From the NCBI RefSeq assembly GCF_000149955.1, contig NC_030993.1, positions 3,615,453 through 3,679,452 of the forward strand: a stretch of 64,000 bases of DNA, read 5' to 3'. The position numbers were made by a program, and so were the translations under genes. The stretch is from Fusarium oxysporum f. sp. lycopersici 4287. Taxonomy: Eukaryota; Ascomycota; Sordariomycetes; Hypocreales; Nectriaceae. The notes beneath the pieces were generated by a model. It did no database searches. It was given only the letters and a program-made list of their open reading frames with translations, and had not been told where the DNA came from. Below, one piece after another: positions 35,519-47,829 of the stretch (the stretch's first letter is position 1; the number at the start of each line of letters is the position of its first letter).

Positions 35519-36198
35519 AGCTGCTTTGGTGTGATAGAGACAGTTGACCGTGTTGTGGGATGATTGCCAATCATCTTTCCATCGTGAACAGATGCATCCT
35601 TGAATGCTGCAAGTATTGAGCAACATATCCCATATCCAATGTTACACAATGCCAGCCGCGACAAAACAAAGGTTGTCCTTCAAGCTTTACTATTAAACTT
35701 TCAGCCCGAAGATAAAGTTTAAAAGAGTAAGACGCATTAGCTGCAAGTATTTACGAGGGCTCTAGTTCTTGAACCGTCCTGAAAAATCGCTATAGCGACT
35801 ATTAATTCATTACCATAGTGTCTGAGCTGCGCTCTGCCCGCGACACATGTATGTAGCCTGGTCACCTGAGTCAGTGGAAATGTTCTAGTTATAAACGTAC
35901 AGTCTTTTACTGACTGTGTATAGAAACCGGTGATCTAAGTGAGTAAAATACTGGATGGGGATTTCTTGATTGAATTGCCTTGATTTGCTCTCTGGAAAAC
36001 CACCGCCTTTGACCAAAAGTCACCCGCAAACACGGCATTGATAACCGATGATGAGAGTGCTATGTTTCGATTAAGCGATACAAAAGATCAAAATCCATAT
36101 GTTTACGTATTAAGCCGATGGAAAGTAGCCTCACATATTTTCAATAGCACATAACGAATCTAGAACCTTTCAGTATCATGACTTCCTGCAAGCATGGT
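35519..36198. other. Intergenic
   Basis: These are the convergent 3' flanks of the PNP-NACHT and sulfotransferase genes. No gene seen. Confidence 0.55.
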
Positions 36199-37222
36199 TC
36201 ACCTCAGCCAACCTCCATGCTGCAGCCAGTTCGCACACTCCTCACCGAGCTCCTTCTTAGCCCTCTCCTCATACGCCTTACAATCCTCCTCTGACAAAAC
36301 ATCCTTCCATCGCGAGTTCGTTCCCTTGTACACAAAGTCCTTCGCACCATTCGCCCAAGCAACCTCAGCCTGAGGCGGCGCCGCAAACTCCGCATGCTCC
36401 TTCATCCAATCAAACGTAGAATGCTCAACGACATCTTTGAACTTATCCTCCGGCATGTCCGGAATCTCAAGAAACTTGGCAATTCTCTTGATTCCCCCTT
36501 CAAGATCAGCTTTGAGATCATTGAAGTGAACAAGAAGCAAGTTAGGCTGGTCACGATGCTCCCACCATCCACGAATATGACTCCAGAAAGGCCAACCAAG
36601 GGAACTTGGCATGTCGTCCTTCACAAGCTGATCGAAAATGTCTTTGGGATTCTCACTTGGTCGTTTAGGAGGTTGGCCCTCATAACCTGTGTTCTCGAAA
36701 AAGCTGTAGAAGGTATCTGTAGCGCGATACATATGATTGTGGATACTCCAAACCATATCACGGCCGTCGCGTGCGATGAAGATATACTTGACTTGGGGGT
36801 TCCAAACAAGAGCGTCAAGAGGGAGATGTGTCTTGAGGAAGCGACGGTGAGTTTGTGATTCGATTAGTCCTAGCATGGCCTCCTTGGGGACGATGCGCAG
36901 GTCGACCCATGGTGAGAGAGCGCCTGCTGGAACGGTTGGGTCGCCTTGGTGGATGAGCTGAGAGACGATTTGCTGAACCCACTATCGCGATAATTAGATA
37001 CTGGCTCGGAGCAATAGAGTGACATCTTACAGTTGTGCCTGACTTGGCGTAGGTAGTGATGATGATATCATCAGGCCTGAACTTGACGTCGTTCCAGATT
37101 GACGACTCCATGTGATGGTTACTCTCCTCACGGGTCTTCTGCGGCATGTTGCCGTTGGTTCCGTTTGTTGTAGCCATAGCGGTCACTCCTAGCACAGAAG
37201 ATGAAACTGCTTGAGCAAACAT
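36199..37222 (-). CDS. PAPS-dependent sulfotransferase
   Basis: Two minus-strand exons, 37031-37222 and 36199-36981, with a 49-nt intron inside the PAPS loop, give 324 aa (309 aa if translation begins at ATG 37177). The 5'-phosphosulfate loop TYAKSGTTW is complete across the junction. HRRFLKTHLPLDALVW carries the conserved FLKTHLP, and YIFIARDGRDMVWSIHNH gives the 3'-phosphate-binding Arg/Ser region. The C-terminal KGTNSRWKD matches the RKG-type motif. It would transfer sulfate from PAPS to a small acceptor in the cytosol; the acceptor is unknown. A longer N-terminus from 37222 is rich in hydrophobic residues and may not be used. Confidence 0.88.
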
Positions 37223-38923
37223 CAAAGAGCCCCTCTTTCACATGGCGGAACCCAACCTCATTTATATCCATCACCTCAACCCATTCCAAGTTCTCGTATC
37301 CTCGTCGTATGCACGTAAGACCAAAGGATCTTCAGCCCTGTTCCCCGGTTCTCGGGACCAAAGTCTCACCCAAGAACTCCATTTACACCGGAACTCGCTG
37401 ACTATCATCAGCCGACAGCCCGAACCACGGCTCAAAAGGGTAAAGATCGTCGTAAGCTTCGTCACATGGGATGGTATTGATGTCAAGCTAATGTAGAGAA
37501 AAGGGTCGTTGCAGCGCTGTCGATAACTACTTAAGTGCTGCGGAGTAGGAATTAGCCCGTTTATGGCGTCGCTTGAGAAGCGTGGTGCGAGAACAGACTC
37601 CAAATGTTCAAGTCTAGCTATAAATTGGCCAATTGTGTTTAGTGAGAGCTTCAATGGTTGCCGCACTGGGCTTGAAATATCTCCAGCATGGCTTTTCTTC
37701 GCATAAGACTTTATTTTCATGCATGATGGTTCACCAGATAATATTCTACTTGAACATATCCAACCATTTACAAGTGCTACGTGGTAGTACGGGGCTGGTA
37801 AAGGCTTACTATTGGGGGCCGCGAGAATTGTAATGGAGGATAAGCTACCTTGCCGGTTCCGATTACGTTGGCCCGTGCGGATATGCCGCTCGAGTCACCG
37901 CTCTTCAGACCTTTGAGCCTTTTGCTACGACGGTCAGCATCGTGAGGTGGGCCCAGGTAAGACTGTTCGCTGGGGCTCAGACGCCAGTGATATTACTAAG
38001 AGCTAGTGCTCACTAGCCCCCTGAACCCTGATGCACTGTTCTCAGATTCAGATCCACAGCCTGACTTGGTTTGGTATGATGTCTACTGTCCGATGAGTTT
38101 GAATCGCCGAAATACATTCGTTTCACTCAAGGAGGGAGCTATCAGTTTGACAGCAAGTAGTCGCAGGCGTTAGCAGCTGGCCTTGGACCTTGTATAGGTA
38201 ATTCATGAACAAATGCTATCCCAAGTTGCCAGAATTACTCCCCGCTCGGAGGAGCTAGTGCTGATCTTACATACGGGCTTGCTGAGATCCGGCGGGTAAG
38301 GCTGAAAGAGGAGTGTCACCGATAGCCGGCATTCAAAAGCTAATTAATGTATTTCCATTATTAAACCATCGATATTTACTATAGCCATGACATCCTGTTC
38401 TGAAACCCTTCTATCCATATCTTGCAACCTCTCAGGTGGGAGAAAAAGCTACTCTAATATTTTAGAACGAATATGATACTACGAAGCCGACGGACCGAGA
38501 TTATGTCAGCGAAGCACAAAACCAGGAATAGATCAAACTGGCCATGTCATCTTACTTTCCCACTAGATACCAGTACGGAAGAGGTACTAGAATGACCGCT
38601 GCGATCTAAGCCTGCGCCCGTGAGGACAGATACCAGTAGGCTTCCTGTAAGCTTTCACCGAGCTAGGTAGAGATAGGCTTAAACTGAATGTGAAGTAAAA
38701 TGAACAGTGCCTTTATTATCCGCTGCCTATTCTAGGATGGATTGAACTTGAAAACAGCATTTACGGTATGCAACATTCTTGTTTACGACTAATATACGGC
38801 CGCTTTATTATATGTAGTTAGCTTTCGCTTCAACCTAGTGCTATGTTATGAATAAGCTTTTAAATACAAGATCATTAAATAATTCGTGTATTATAATAGG
38901 ATAATAGTACTTGAATAAAATAT
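37223..38923. other. Intergenic, AT-rich on the right
   Basis: There is no gene with family resemblance. The right half (38300-38900) is AT-rich with many stops in all frames. No transposon ends recognised. Confidence 0.55.
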
Positions 38924-41561
38924 CTAAACAAAACTTACATGCTTTGCTTCTGAGTCTGTCCTTACCAGCCCTGTTAATACCTTTTTCCATTCCATGGTTT
39001 GCTTTATACTACTATACTCCGGGTGTATATCCTTTAGCTCTGGTGGGAAAGCCTTCTCTAAAAACAACTGATCTTTATGCAGAGACATACTAAGAGTGCC
39101 TATGTCATCAGCGATGCCTTCTATGGTTCGTCGGTAGCCCAAGATGTTGCTGTCTACCGATCTGGCACCAAGGTTCGTCAGAGCATCATCTAGCTGCTCG
39201 AGCAGGCCAAAGCTTTCAATCGTGAAGCTGCTCCCAATAGTCTTCTTCAAAGTTTGTGTCAATTCCTTTGACTTTGCAAGACAGCCACTCAGTGCCCCTT
39301 TCACGTCATCGAGACGGCTGTTTAGCAGGACAGTGAAGCGGTATCTGACCACGTTCAAAGCACTAATCGTCCACTCTCGAACGCAAGTGTGCAAAACATG
39401 AGCTTTGTCCCAGAACTCAGCCAGGCTTGGCAGTTGTCTCTGCAGCTTTGCATCATATTCGGACTCATGCGACGTTTCCAATGCCAGAAAGGCTCCCAGC
39501 CTCTCCAAGTTGGGTGGTATATCTCGGGCTCGTCCAGAGATGAACAATGGCAGCTTTGGGCCTCGATCGACAGAGCATGTTCCCTATCTTCTGGGTCTGA
39601 TCTTGCCATCGTGAATACCTTGTTTCTCCACTTTGCTATGAATTGAACCATGTTCAGTGTAAGAGGTGTGAACTGTGAGAAACGCTGCAGGTCATTGAAC
39701 TTGAGAGCCTCAACAGGGCTAGACTCCTTTGTTTGACAAACTATAGCCGCAAAACATGGACTGATCAGGCGGTATTCCACGCCACCAGTAGTTTGGTATG
39801 CCAAAAATAACGAACCACACCCCTCGACTCGTATTAGATCCATAGGGCGCAGAAGACGCCCAAGCGCCCATGCGAAACTCCGAATTGCAATTTTAATATT
39901 GCCTTTCAGATGACAGAAGACTGTAACATAGTTTTGATCTACCAGTGCACTGGATGGCCCCGACTCGATTGTGACAGAGGAGGAAACTGGCGGAATATGA
40001 AACACTGTCTCGATTCTGGCTGCAAGAGATCCTGACCCAGAATTCACTGTTTTACACCGTTTACCCTTTCTGTTGCACTCAGAGTTCTCATCATGAGGCC
40101 AACCACCAATAGTACGTATCGTAAAACAATTGGTTAGCCATTGGTCTGTAGGAAGTTGTTTACAATCCAGCTCGATCTGCTGAATATGTCTGAATATATC
40201 CTCAAAGCCCTGCGGCGGCGTGTATCTATCCCACATAGGGACCCAAGACGGGATGCCATAAGATCCTTTTTGGTCCAGGACATGGTTGTTTATATACTGA
40301 ATGAGATTGCAGCATTGATAATTATCCATCAGGTATGCCGCGACGCCGATGTAAACCTCGCGTACCATCAACTCGTAATCAGGACTCAAGTCTGAAGCCT
40401 CGACAGCGCTAACAAGACCTAGCAACCCAAATACTTTGTCACGTAAATCTGTGACTTGGCAGACACTGGTAGCAATAAGAAGATCTCTTAAGTCCATAGG
40501 GCTTTGCTCTATGTTTGACTGCATCTTTCCGGCATATCGAACCCATGAAGGAATCTTGACGCCTTTCTCGTATAATAGAGAAATGGACTGGTTGTTGACT
40601 GTGAGTGAAATTTCCCCACAGTGAAATGTAATAGATTGAGCCAGTAGAAGCTCTTGGACAATCCACAACCGAGCAAAGTACGATCTTGAGAAGAAGTTGT
40701 TAAGAATGGCGATGTTGCTGGTTTCGTCAAGGCTCAGCTTGTCAGAGGTTCCATTGCCTTGAATATCCTCTAATAAGGTCATGGCTTCGGATCCCGTAAG
40801 GTCTCCTCCACACTCCCTTTCTCCCACATAAGCGTGAACAGTAGTTGCTTTAGAGTAAATGGTTTTCATCAAGCCAACCTGATGAGACCTCTCTGAAGGG
40901 GATGACTGGTTGATGCAGATGGAATCGACCCATAGTAAGATTGACTTATGCCTCTGACGTAGGCTTCGTAAAGCTCGATCGCAGTTGCGCGTAATATGCA
41001 GAACCTTCTGCTTTTGATCCAGGAATATGAGACGTGAAAGTGACGTATCGCCCTTGTCATCTGCCCAAGTATAGGACAGGGCAGAATACGGAGGACAGAT
41101 CTCTTGCTCCAAATGGACCTCGAATAGACGCCCACTGAGAGTATCGAGTCTGTAGCCCTGCAATAGCTCCAGTAGCCGAATGCAGGAGGTCTTGGGCAGG
41201 TCACAGTAGACATAAGGGTTTCTCTATCCATAGTGCTTAGCATGATGTTCATCCGTGAGACCAAACATAATCCTACATCTATTTGAGGTTGATTCTCAAG
41301 TGACGTCTGCATGTTTGGGCGGTAGCTATAGACATATGTCAAGGTTTCTGGGTCAGCTTCAGAGTAGTTAACGCCAGGGGGCCATGACAGCCGCCGAGTC
41401 TTAGCTGAGAGCCAGCCTTGCCACCGATCGACCCTTTGCTTTGTTTGTGATAGCTGGAACTCTTCAACAAATCCGCAGGACAGACACGTCCTCAGGAACA
41501 TTTCGTTGGTTGATTGCACAAAGAAATCATGCTTTCTGCAACTCTGTTCTTTCTGGTCCAT
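38924..41561 (-). CDS. HET-domain (heterokaryon incompatibility) protein with a late frame break
   Basis: Exon 1 (41277-41561) and exon 2 (from 41223) join over a 53-nt intron and yield the HET start DRNPYVYCDLPKTSCIRLLELL. The HET domain follows: YSALSYTWAD, ILLWVDSICINQ, EVGLMKTIYSKA-like and SYFARLWIVQELLLA. At about 39540 the frame ends meaningfully (SLDEPEI), and coding character continues in the next frame (RARDIPPNLERLGAFLALE...) to the stop at 38924. This fits one missing base; total exon length is again one short of a multiple of three. Without the shift the protein ends at 39355. HET proteins trigger cell death after fusion of unlike hyphae; the role here is by family. Confidence 0.8.
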
Positions 41562-43101
41562 TGCGACAAACTTAGCATGAGCGGTATTGTTTAGGTCTGG
41601 TTGCGAAATTTGGAGGCTTGGGAAACGCGGGGATCTAATGCCAAGGGATGCGGCTGTGTCAGACAAGGCGGATTGGATTTTCCAAAAATGGCGCTTCCTG
41701 CATGACCCTTAGCTTACGTCGACTTAATGACACGGCAATGCAACATGCAAGAGTCGAAGGACGGCTGCGAAGAGGCAATATCAAACCCAACATGGCATGT
41801 TCTATACAATATCCTAATTTGCAAGTATAGGTAGTAGGCTTTCCAGAGCTTTAGCATCGGAAATCTTAGCAATGTCATTCCAGCTAAGTGAGAGCCTGGC
41901 AGCCTGCAGGCCAACCAATCATGGAGTGCCGCGTCGCATTGCAGCTGATTTCTCATTCATTCTGCAGTCACACCATGGCAAGAGAAGACTGACCAGACAT
42001 CAAGTATTCGGCATTATATTAAGACTTTATCTTAAGAACTACCCTAAGTAGAGACAAAATGGCCCTTAAAGCTTGCTTCTAGACTTTAGGTTCAATGACA
42101 CATATATGCCTTCGGGCATGGTTCAACGAGTAAACAAAAGGCTTTAAAGGCGAAGAGAGACTAGTTCGGCCACTTGAACTACCCGGATTGGGCAGAATGT
42201 CTAATGTGGCGCGTAAGTGAAGCAGGCAAAATGAACGGCTGGCTGGCTACCGCCCCAACATTGCCTACATGCTATGGAGCAATAACAGATGGCACAATAT
42301 TATGCCTTTCTCAGGCCGTTATCTAGGGACTCTAGATTCTCAAACTATACATTACCTTGGACCGACCTAATACTAACTGCTCATTTCGGTCGAGTTGGGC
42401 GGCAACTGCCTGAATGTGACTACAACCATTGCGAGAAAGAACCACCACCCTGCATTTATCAAATTCAGAACGAGCTCAATATTCATCTGAACTTGCTTGG
42501 CTGGCCACGCCAATCATGTTTCTGAACCGTCGGACTCCAGCGATCTTTCACTTGCTATCTAAACTGAAACCTACGATATTCTATAACCGACTCGGTTAAT
42601 AAAGCTATATGTGGCTACTGGCTTTAAGACTAAACATTAAGCTACTAACTCCATAATAAAGGATTATGTATATTATCCCTAGAAAATATTATCTATTTGT
42701 CTAAAGAGGTTTATAATCGCATATAAGTTGTCTCTGGAGCCATCTACTCACACTTGAGATCTTGTTAGGCGAGATACTAGGAATGAGTACTTATTTTCAC
42801 GAGTTCAAAACCGCAAAATTGATATTTCTCTTACACAAAGAGATCCCTTAACTGAATGACTCACATTGAATCCTTCCAAAGTCTATTATCGTTGATTGGC
42901 TCAAGCTGGAAGCTACCTAACATTCTGGGAATAGCGGCATGTCTCCACCAACGGATATTTCTAAGTCCGCCGCGCCCTCTGACAACTTTGCTGACATAAA
43001 ACAACTCCGTGAGCTTCATTCTAGCCTGTACTTACGCTTTTCTCTCGTCTAGATAACTATTTAGTTAGTATTATATTTATAAGTCGGTCTAATCAACCAA
43101 G
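41562..43101. other. Intergenic
   Basis: It is the upstream region of the HET gene and the promoter of the D-serine-dehydratase-like gene. Short frames only; nothing recognised. Confidence 0.55.
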
Positions 43102-44535
43102 ATGGCTATCCCTCAACGACAGACCCCTCCAATCGAAGAGTTGCGCCAATTCTACGTCTGCAAAAGCATACACGATGTTCCGAAGCCCGCTGTCATTTTA
43201 GACAAATCTAGGGTGACTCGTCATTGTCAGTCCATGCTTAAAGCTGTTGATACTCTTGGTCTTGGTTTCCGAGCGCATGTCAAGACTCATAAGGTCAGTT
43301 ACATCATGTTCATATGAAACGCTTACGCTGACGACCTTCAGACGATAGAAGCAACACGTCTACAGATCGGTCAGGGAAGCGGTGACGTCAAGCTTATTGT
43401 ATCAACTCTAGCTGAGATTGAACATCTCCTACCTCTCTTGAAGGAGTACAAAGATGCAGGTCGTCGCCTTGATATCCTCTACGGCCTTCCTCTACCCCGC
43501 TCGCAGATCTCAAGGTTGGCATCACTTGGCTCGGAGTTAGGACAAGGGAGTATCTCTGTCCTCATTGATCATCCGACGCAGCTTGGCTCTGTGAAGGCGT
43601 TCTCCCAGCATTCCAAGTTCCCCGCTAGGGTGTTTTTGAAGGTCGACACGGGATATCATCGTGCAGGACTGCCGCCAACTGCGATGAACAAGAACGGCCT
43701 GATCGAGGCACTCGCAGAGCTTGAAGCCCACGGAGAGGCGGAGTTGCTCGGATTGTACTCTCATAGTAGTCTTAGTTACAAAGACAGCACGCCAGAGCAA
43801 GCTATGGCGAATCTCGAGGGAGAGATTCGGGGCTGTCTTGATGCAGTCAACGCCCACGCCCATCTCTTTGCGAAGGACAAAGAGCTAGTCATCAGTGTTG
43901 GTGCTTCTCCCCAGGTCACAGCAGTCGAGAATTTAGTAACAGCACAAGGCGATCTGTCGCCAGCAGCCGAGTCTCTACGCAAGTCCATCCAAGCTGTCAC
44001 AACAGGCAAACCAGGCGGACTCCAAACCAAGCTTGAGCTTCACGCTGGCGTATACTCGATTCTGGATATGCAACAAGTCTCGACTAACTCGAGGCGAGAG
44101 CTGGGATCCTTCGAGGATGAGATTGCTATTTCAATCATAGCCGAAGTTTGTAGTGTCTATAATGACAAAGAGAGATCGCAGCCTGAAGCATTGGTTGCTG
44201 TTGGCTGTCTTGGGCTTGGCCGGGAGCCTTGTGCTGCTTATCCAGGCTGGGGTGTCATAAGCCAATCGGCTTACAAGGCAGAATCCTACGGAGGAAGGCG
44301 GTTGATCATTGATAGAATCAGCCAGGAACATTCGATTGCGGCCTGGGAACATGCTGAGGGCGAGGATGCTTCTACTCTACCGCCTGTTCCGTTGGAGGTT
44401 GGACAGGACGTCGTCATATTCCCGAACCATGCTTGCGTTGCGGGGGCATTATATGGATGGTATCTTGTGGTTGACTCTTCGGAAGGAGATGCAACTAAGA
44501 TTGTTGACGTATGGGTTAGAGCTAGTGGGTGGTAG
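43102..44535 (+). CDS. D-serine dehydratase / D-threonine aldolase-like PLP enzyme (alanine-racemase fold)
   Basis: Two exons (43102-43293 and 43342-44535; 48-nt intron) give 461 aa. KPAVILDKSRVTRHCQ and FRAHVKTHK (Lys61, the PLP-binding lysine by family) mark the N-terminal barrel. The C-terminal FPNHACVAGALYGWY has the His427-Cys429 pair that binds zinc in eukaryotic D-serine dehydratases. The middle carries FLKVDTGYHRAG and LLGLYSHSSLSY. The likely reaction is dehydration of D-serine or cleavage of a D-beta-hydroxy amino acid. The intron falls straight after the catalytic lysine motif. It converges with the isomerase gene 97 bases away. Confidence 0.88.
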
Positions 44536-44632
44536 AGACGAATAGATATCAATACGGCCTAAATACATGGGCTCCAAGTCTATTATCAAGATCCAAGAAA
44601 GTTTCTCGCCATAGAATTCATCGTGAAGTTTC

Positions 44633-45801
44633 TTACTCCTTCAGGCTATCTTCAAAGAGCTTTTGCAACCTCGCTCCTTCACTATCAGCAACCTGTCCAT
44701 GCGTCCTGACACTTCCATACGGATGATAAGGATATGGACTATAAACGTCAGTAATGCGTAAACCGGACCTCAATTCACTGAATTCACCTACCCATATTCC
44801 GGTACAAAAGTAATAAGATCACTATCCTTGCTTCGCGCCTTGACAATGCGTAGCCAAAGCCTCTCAAAGAACTCTCGTTCCTCTTTGAACACGGGATCTT
44901 CAGGCTCAGGACACTGCGACGACTGAGTCGTTCCTATGCGGGCATGGATATGAGTTACCTAAGTATATGTGAGTAACTATACAAGACGATTGATGAGGTA
45001 AGTTCTTACTCTTGGGATTAACAGATCTAGTATCTCTCTGTCTTCTTCACCGAGATCCAGGAGTCTTTCGCACACGACAACCCAGTGAGAGATATCTGCC
45101 GTCACTCGAAGCCTTGCACCTGGTCAGCCTACATCCGCGAAGGCCATTATAGTATGAGCTTACTCTGGAACCTTTGGCAGGATATACTGGGCCGCATACG
45201 GCGTGAACAAAGACCTGTTGCGATGCGTTTCGTGGCTGACGAGGCCCGTGAGACCCAGCTCCTTGTCGATACCAAGGGTCTTCTGATAAAAGTAAACTGA
45301 TTCGTCAAGACTCCAGTAGTCGCTATGATTATCAATTGCTGAAATACTGTGAAATCCCATGAGACTCACCCTCCGGATTGGGCGTTGATCTTAACAGGCT
45401 TCAAGATCTTTGCGCGCTCGAGGTTCTGGGCGGTAAATATCGAGGTGGACATCTGGCGTGAGATCTCTAGGCCGACCGCCAACGTAGCCCGCCCAAGCTG
45501 TATGTAATCTTCCGAAGGTAAGCCATCGTCGCAGACCTGTGATGAATAGCTTACAGCACAGTGACTTCCAGGCCAAAATCATCCAAGATCTTTCGCAAAT
45601 GCTGAAGGTTGTCGACATCGCGATCTGTGATATCGACTTCAACACCAGCTGCATCATGTTAGTATCGGCATTTACCACGTTCTATGCGTGCATCCCACCG
45701 TAGCCTTGCTTCTTGAGATCAGGAAACCATGGGATCCAGTTCTCAAAGTCATTCCCAGAGTCGACGCCCCAGACTGTTCGGAATCGCTTGATGACAACCA
45801 T
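44633..45801 (-). CDS. Sugar-phosphate isomerase/epimerase-like TIM barrel, one-base frame break
   Basis: Seven minus-strand exons: 45699-45801, 45555-45648, 45370-45508, 45164-45322, 45010-45112, 44792-44958 and 44633-44738, all with canonical introns. The product starts MVVIKRFRTVWGVD. Family signatures are GYAGVEVDITD, KILKPVKINAQSGGDYW, LVSHETHRNRSLF (metal ligands), LRVTADISHWVVVCERLL and THIHARIGTTQ...CPEP, the xylose-isomerase-like / AP-endonuclease-2 barrel found in fungal sugar isomerases. In exon 3, near 45442, DVHLDIY and AQNLERAKIL lie in frames one base apart; the summed exons are one base over a multiple of three. So a single extra base (or two missing) breaks an otherwise intact 289-aa enzyme. 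Confidence 0.8.
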
Positions 45802-46245
45802 TTTAATCTCTTCTCTTCTGACAAGGATATACCAAATACAAATGAGAAAATAAAGGAAGAAACTTGTTACAATTGCGTCTGTTCAGGTCTGTCTTTAAAT
45901 CGGTCTTCTGTCCGTCAAGTCGAAGGTTCCCAAAAGAGTATCTTCACCCCGGCGGGGAAAATTGCCTGAAATGGGCATGCTGATCACTTCGGCGGGGGAG
46001 CTCCACCCTTCACGATGTATTGTTTCCGGATCGGAGAAAAGAGGGAAATAGTTCCGGACACTATAGCGAATCTCTCACTGTCTCATTTTCCCAGACAATT
46101 TCGGAATGCAGCCATACCTGCTAACCCTGCTTAGTCACTGGAACAGCATCTCAACAGCAGAGTCGCAGCGTCTGTAGCACAACCCCTTCACATTTCTGAT
46201 AGACTGCCAAGGCCGCATCCTGTCTTACACTCAAGGCCTCAGTCT
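45802..46245. other. Intergenic
   Basis: It is the promoter of the isomerase gene and the 3' flank of the proton channel gene. Nothing else seen. Confidence 0.55.
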
Positions 46246-47137
46246 TTAGCCCGCAATGCCTCCAATGTTCTGCTGGTCCAAGCCCGCCTTCCTCATCGCT
46301 CCCTTCAGCCGTGAGATCTCGTTTCTCAGTTCTTCATTCTCACTCTCAAACTTCTCCAGCTTTGCGTTCAATTCTTCAGTCCGCTCCTGAGCTCCAACGC
46401 CGAGTTCTTCAATAATTTTGACGACTCGCCAAAGCCGCATGACGACAATTAGAGAAGCGACCTCCTCGATGATACCACGGAGTGCGACGTCAGTTATGAA
46501 GCCAGCGATGACAATGAAAGCGTCGAAACAATGGAACCAAGAGTTAAAGTATCTAAGAATGTCAGTCTATGCGATATGAATGAGATGGGACCAGGACTGA
46601 CTTCCAGCCAAATGCCCAGACAGAGGCAATAAGTTCAACGACGAAGAGGCATGAGAACACCAGACTGATAGATCCAAGTATCTCCAGGGCCAGGTCCCAA
46701 TCTGATCCCTTCCTACCTTGCTCACATTTGAACAGATTGAGAACGAAGTCTACCGGTATCAGCTTATTGCTCAGTTAACACCCGATCTACTCACCAGCAA
46801 TCATGCTAAGAACATCAAGCGACACCAGCGTAAGAACAGAGTAATGCCCAGCTTTCGACGAAAGAAATTGCGCAGTCTTCTGTTTCGTATTTCTCACGCT
46901 CCATGGATCACCTCTGAAGGGATGAGAATGCCAATGTTGGATGTTCAAGGACGGAAGTCTTCTCTTCCGGGGTCGCAGAAGTGGCTGTTCTTCCAGCGAG
47001 CTGCCCACACGTCCGATACTTGTTAACGGCATTTCGCTACTGATGGAAGCAGTGCTTTTGAAGAGGGAAATGGGGGAGACGCGGCTTCCTGACCGAGCAG
47101 GAAATGTTGAGTTCACGGTATGCCGTGTTATCCGCAT
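46246..47137 (-). CDS. Voltage-gated proton channel (Hv1 type)
   Basis: Three minus-strand exons, 46795-47137, 46602-46749 and 46246-46552, with 45- and 49-nt introns, give 265 aa in phase. There are four hydrophobic segments and no pore domain: S1 HYSVLTLVSLDVLSMIAG with the selectivity-filter Asp (Asp108), S2 LVFSCLFVVELIASVWAFG with acidic Glu, S3 CFDAFIVIAGFITD, S4 VVMRLWRVVKII. After S4 a coiled coil (ERTEELNAKLEKFESENEELRNEISRLK... about 217-250) predicts dimers, as in animal Hv1. The third S4 charge is Lys where Hv1 usually has Arg. It would extrude protons across the plasma membrane on depolarisation. The N-terminal 85 residues are basic and probably cytosolic; Met36 is an alternative start. 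Confidence 0.88.
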
Positions 47138-47829
47138 AACGACGTCATGGGTCTTATCTTATCTTATCTCACTACATACCCTGTACATGTCGCGATAAAA
47201 TTACCGTTTCGTCAGTGATAGAAGATTATGAGTCTAATATTACTAAAAGCTTCTTATCTTGATATAACATATAAGCGTGCTTTTTCTCCTTTCTTTTAAC
47301 TATATCCTATCACTTGTCGAATTTGTTATTTCTTTCCAAACACTGAGCATCGAGATTGTCATACCCATGGACCGGAAGAAACAAAAGCTTCTTTCACTGA
47401 TGTCCACCACCAGGGGGTCAGATAGCTGTCGTTTCAACTAGTGTTAGAAGTGTCTCGCTGTCGCCGAAAGACCCTCTTAAATTGCTAGCTAACCAACAAA
47501 GTGACTTGTTCTAGCCAATCGGATGCCCCCCTTCGTAAACTTCGAGAATCGTCTTCTCGACAACCAACAACACTTCATATGCTAAGCCATACGACTGCCA
47601 TGGCTCGGATCTTGTCTAAACAACAGATTTGTCCTACTCATGACTCTATTTGAGGTAAATCAGGTTTAATCCGTGATCGGGTACTGACGATGGAGTACCT
47701 GCCTGGCCATTTGAAGGAGAAGATAGGGAGTTGAACATCTGTCTCAAGTTTGCGTTATTTATTACGTTAGTCGGAGTTAATTCGTGCTGGAGGCCGAGGC
47801 CACTGGCAGAGTAGGTTAGACGCTTCAAA
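47138..47829. other. Proton channel promoter and intergenic
   Basis: It starts with a GATA-motif cluster just upstream of the channel ATG. No gene seen. Confidence 0.5.
47153..47168 (-). promoter_or_regulatory. Three overlapping GATAAG sites
   Basis: CTTATC occurs three times with one-base overlaps (GATAAG on the minus strand), 16-31 bases before the channel ATG. GATAAG is the consensus for fungal GATA factors of the AreA/Nit2 class. This close to the ATG it may lie in the leader. Confidence 0.35.

Noticed and set aside
39570..39606. 35-nt intron (donor GTATTC, acceptor GATAG) to fix the HET frame
   Set aside because: It is shorter than any other intron in the window and would remove conserved coding sequence.
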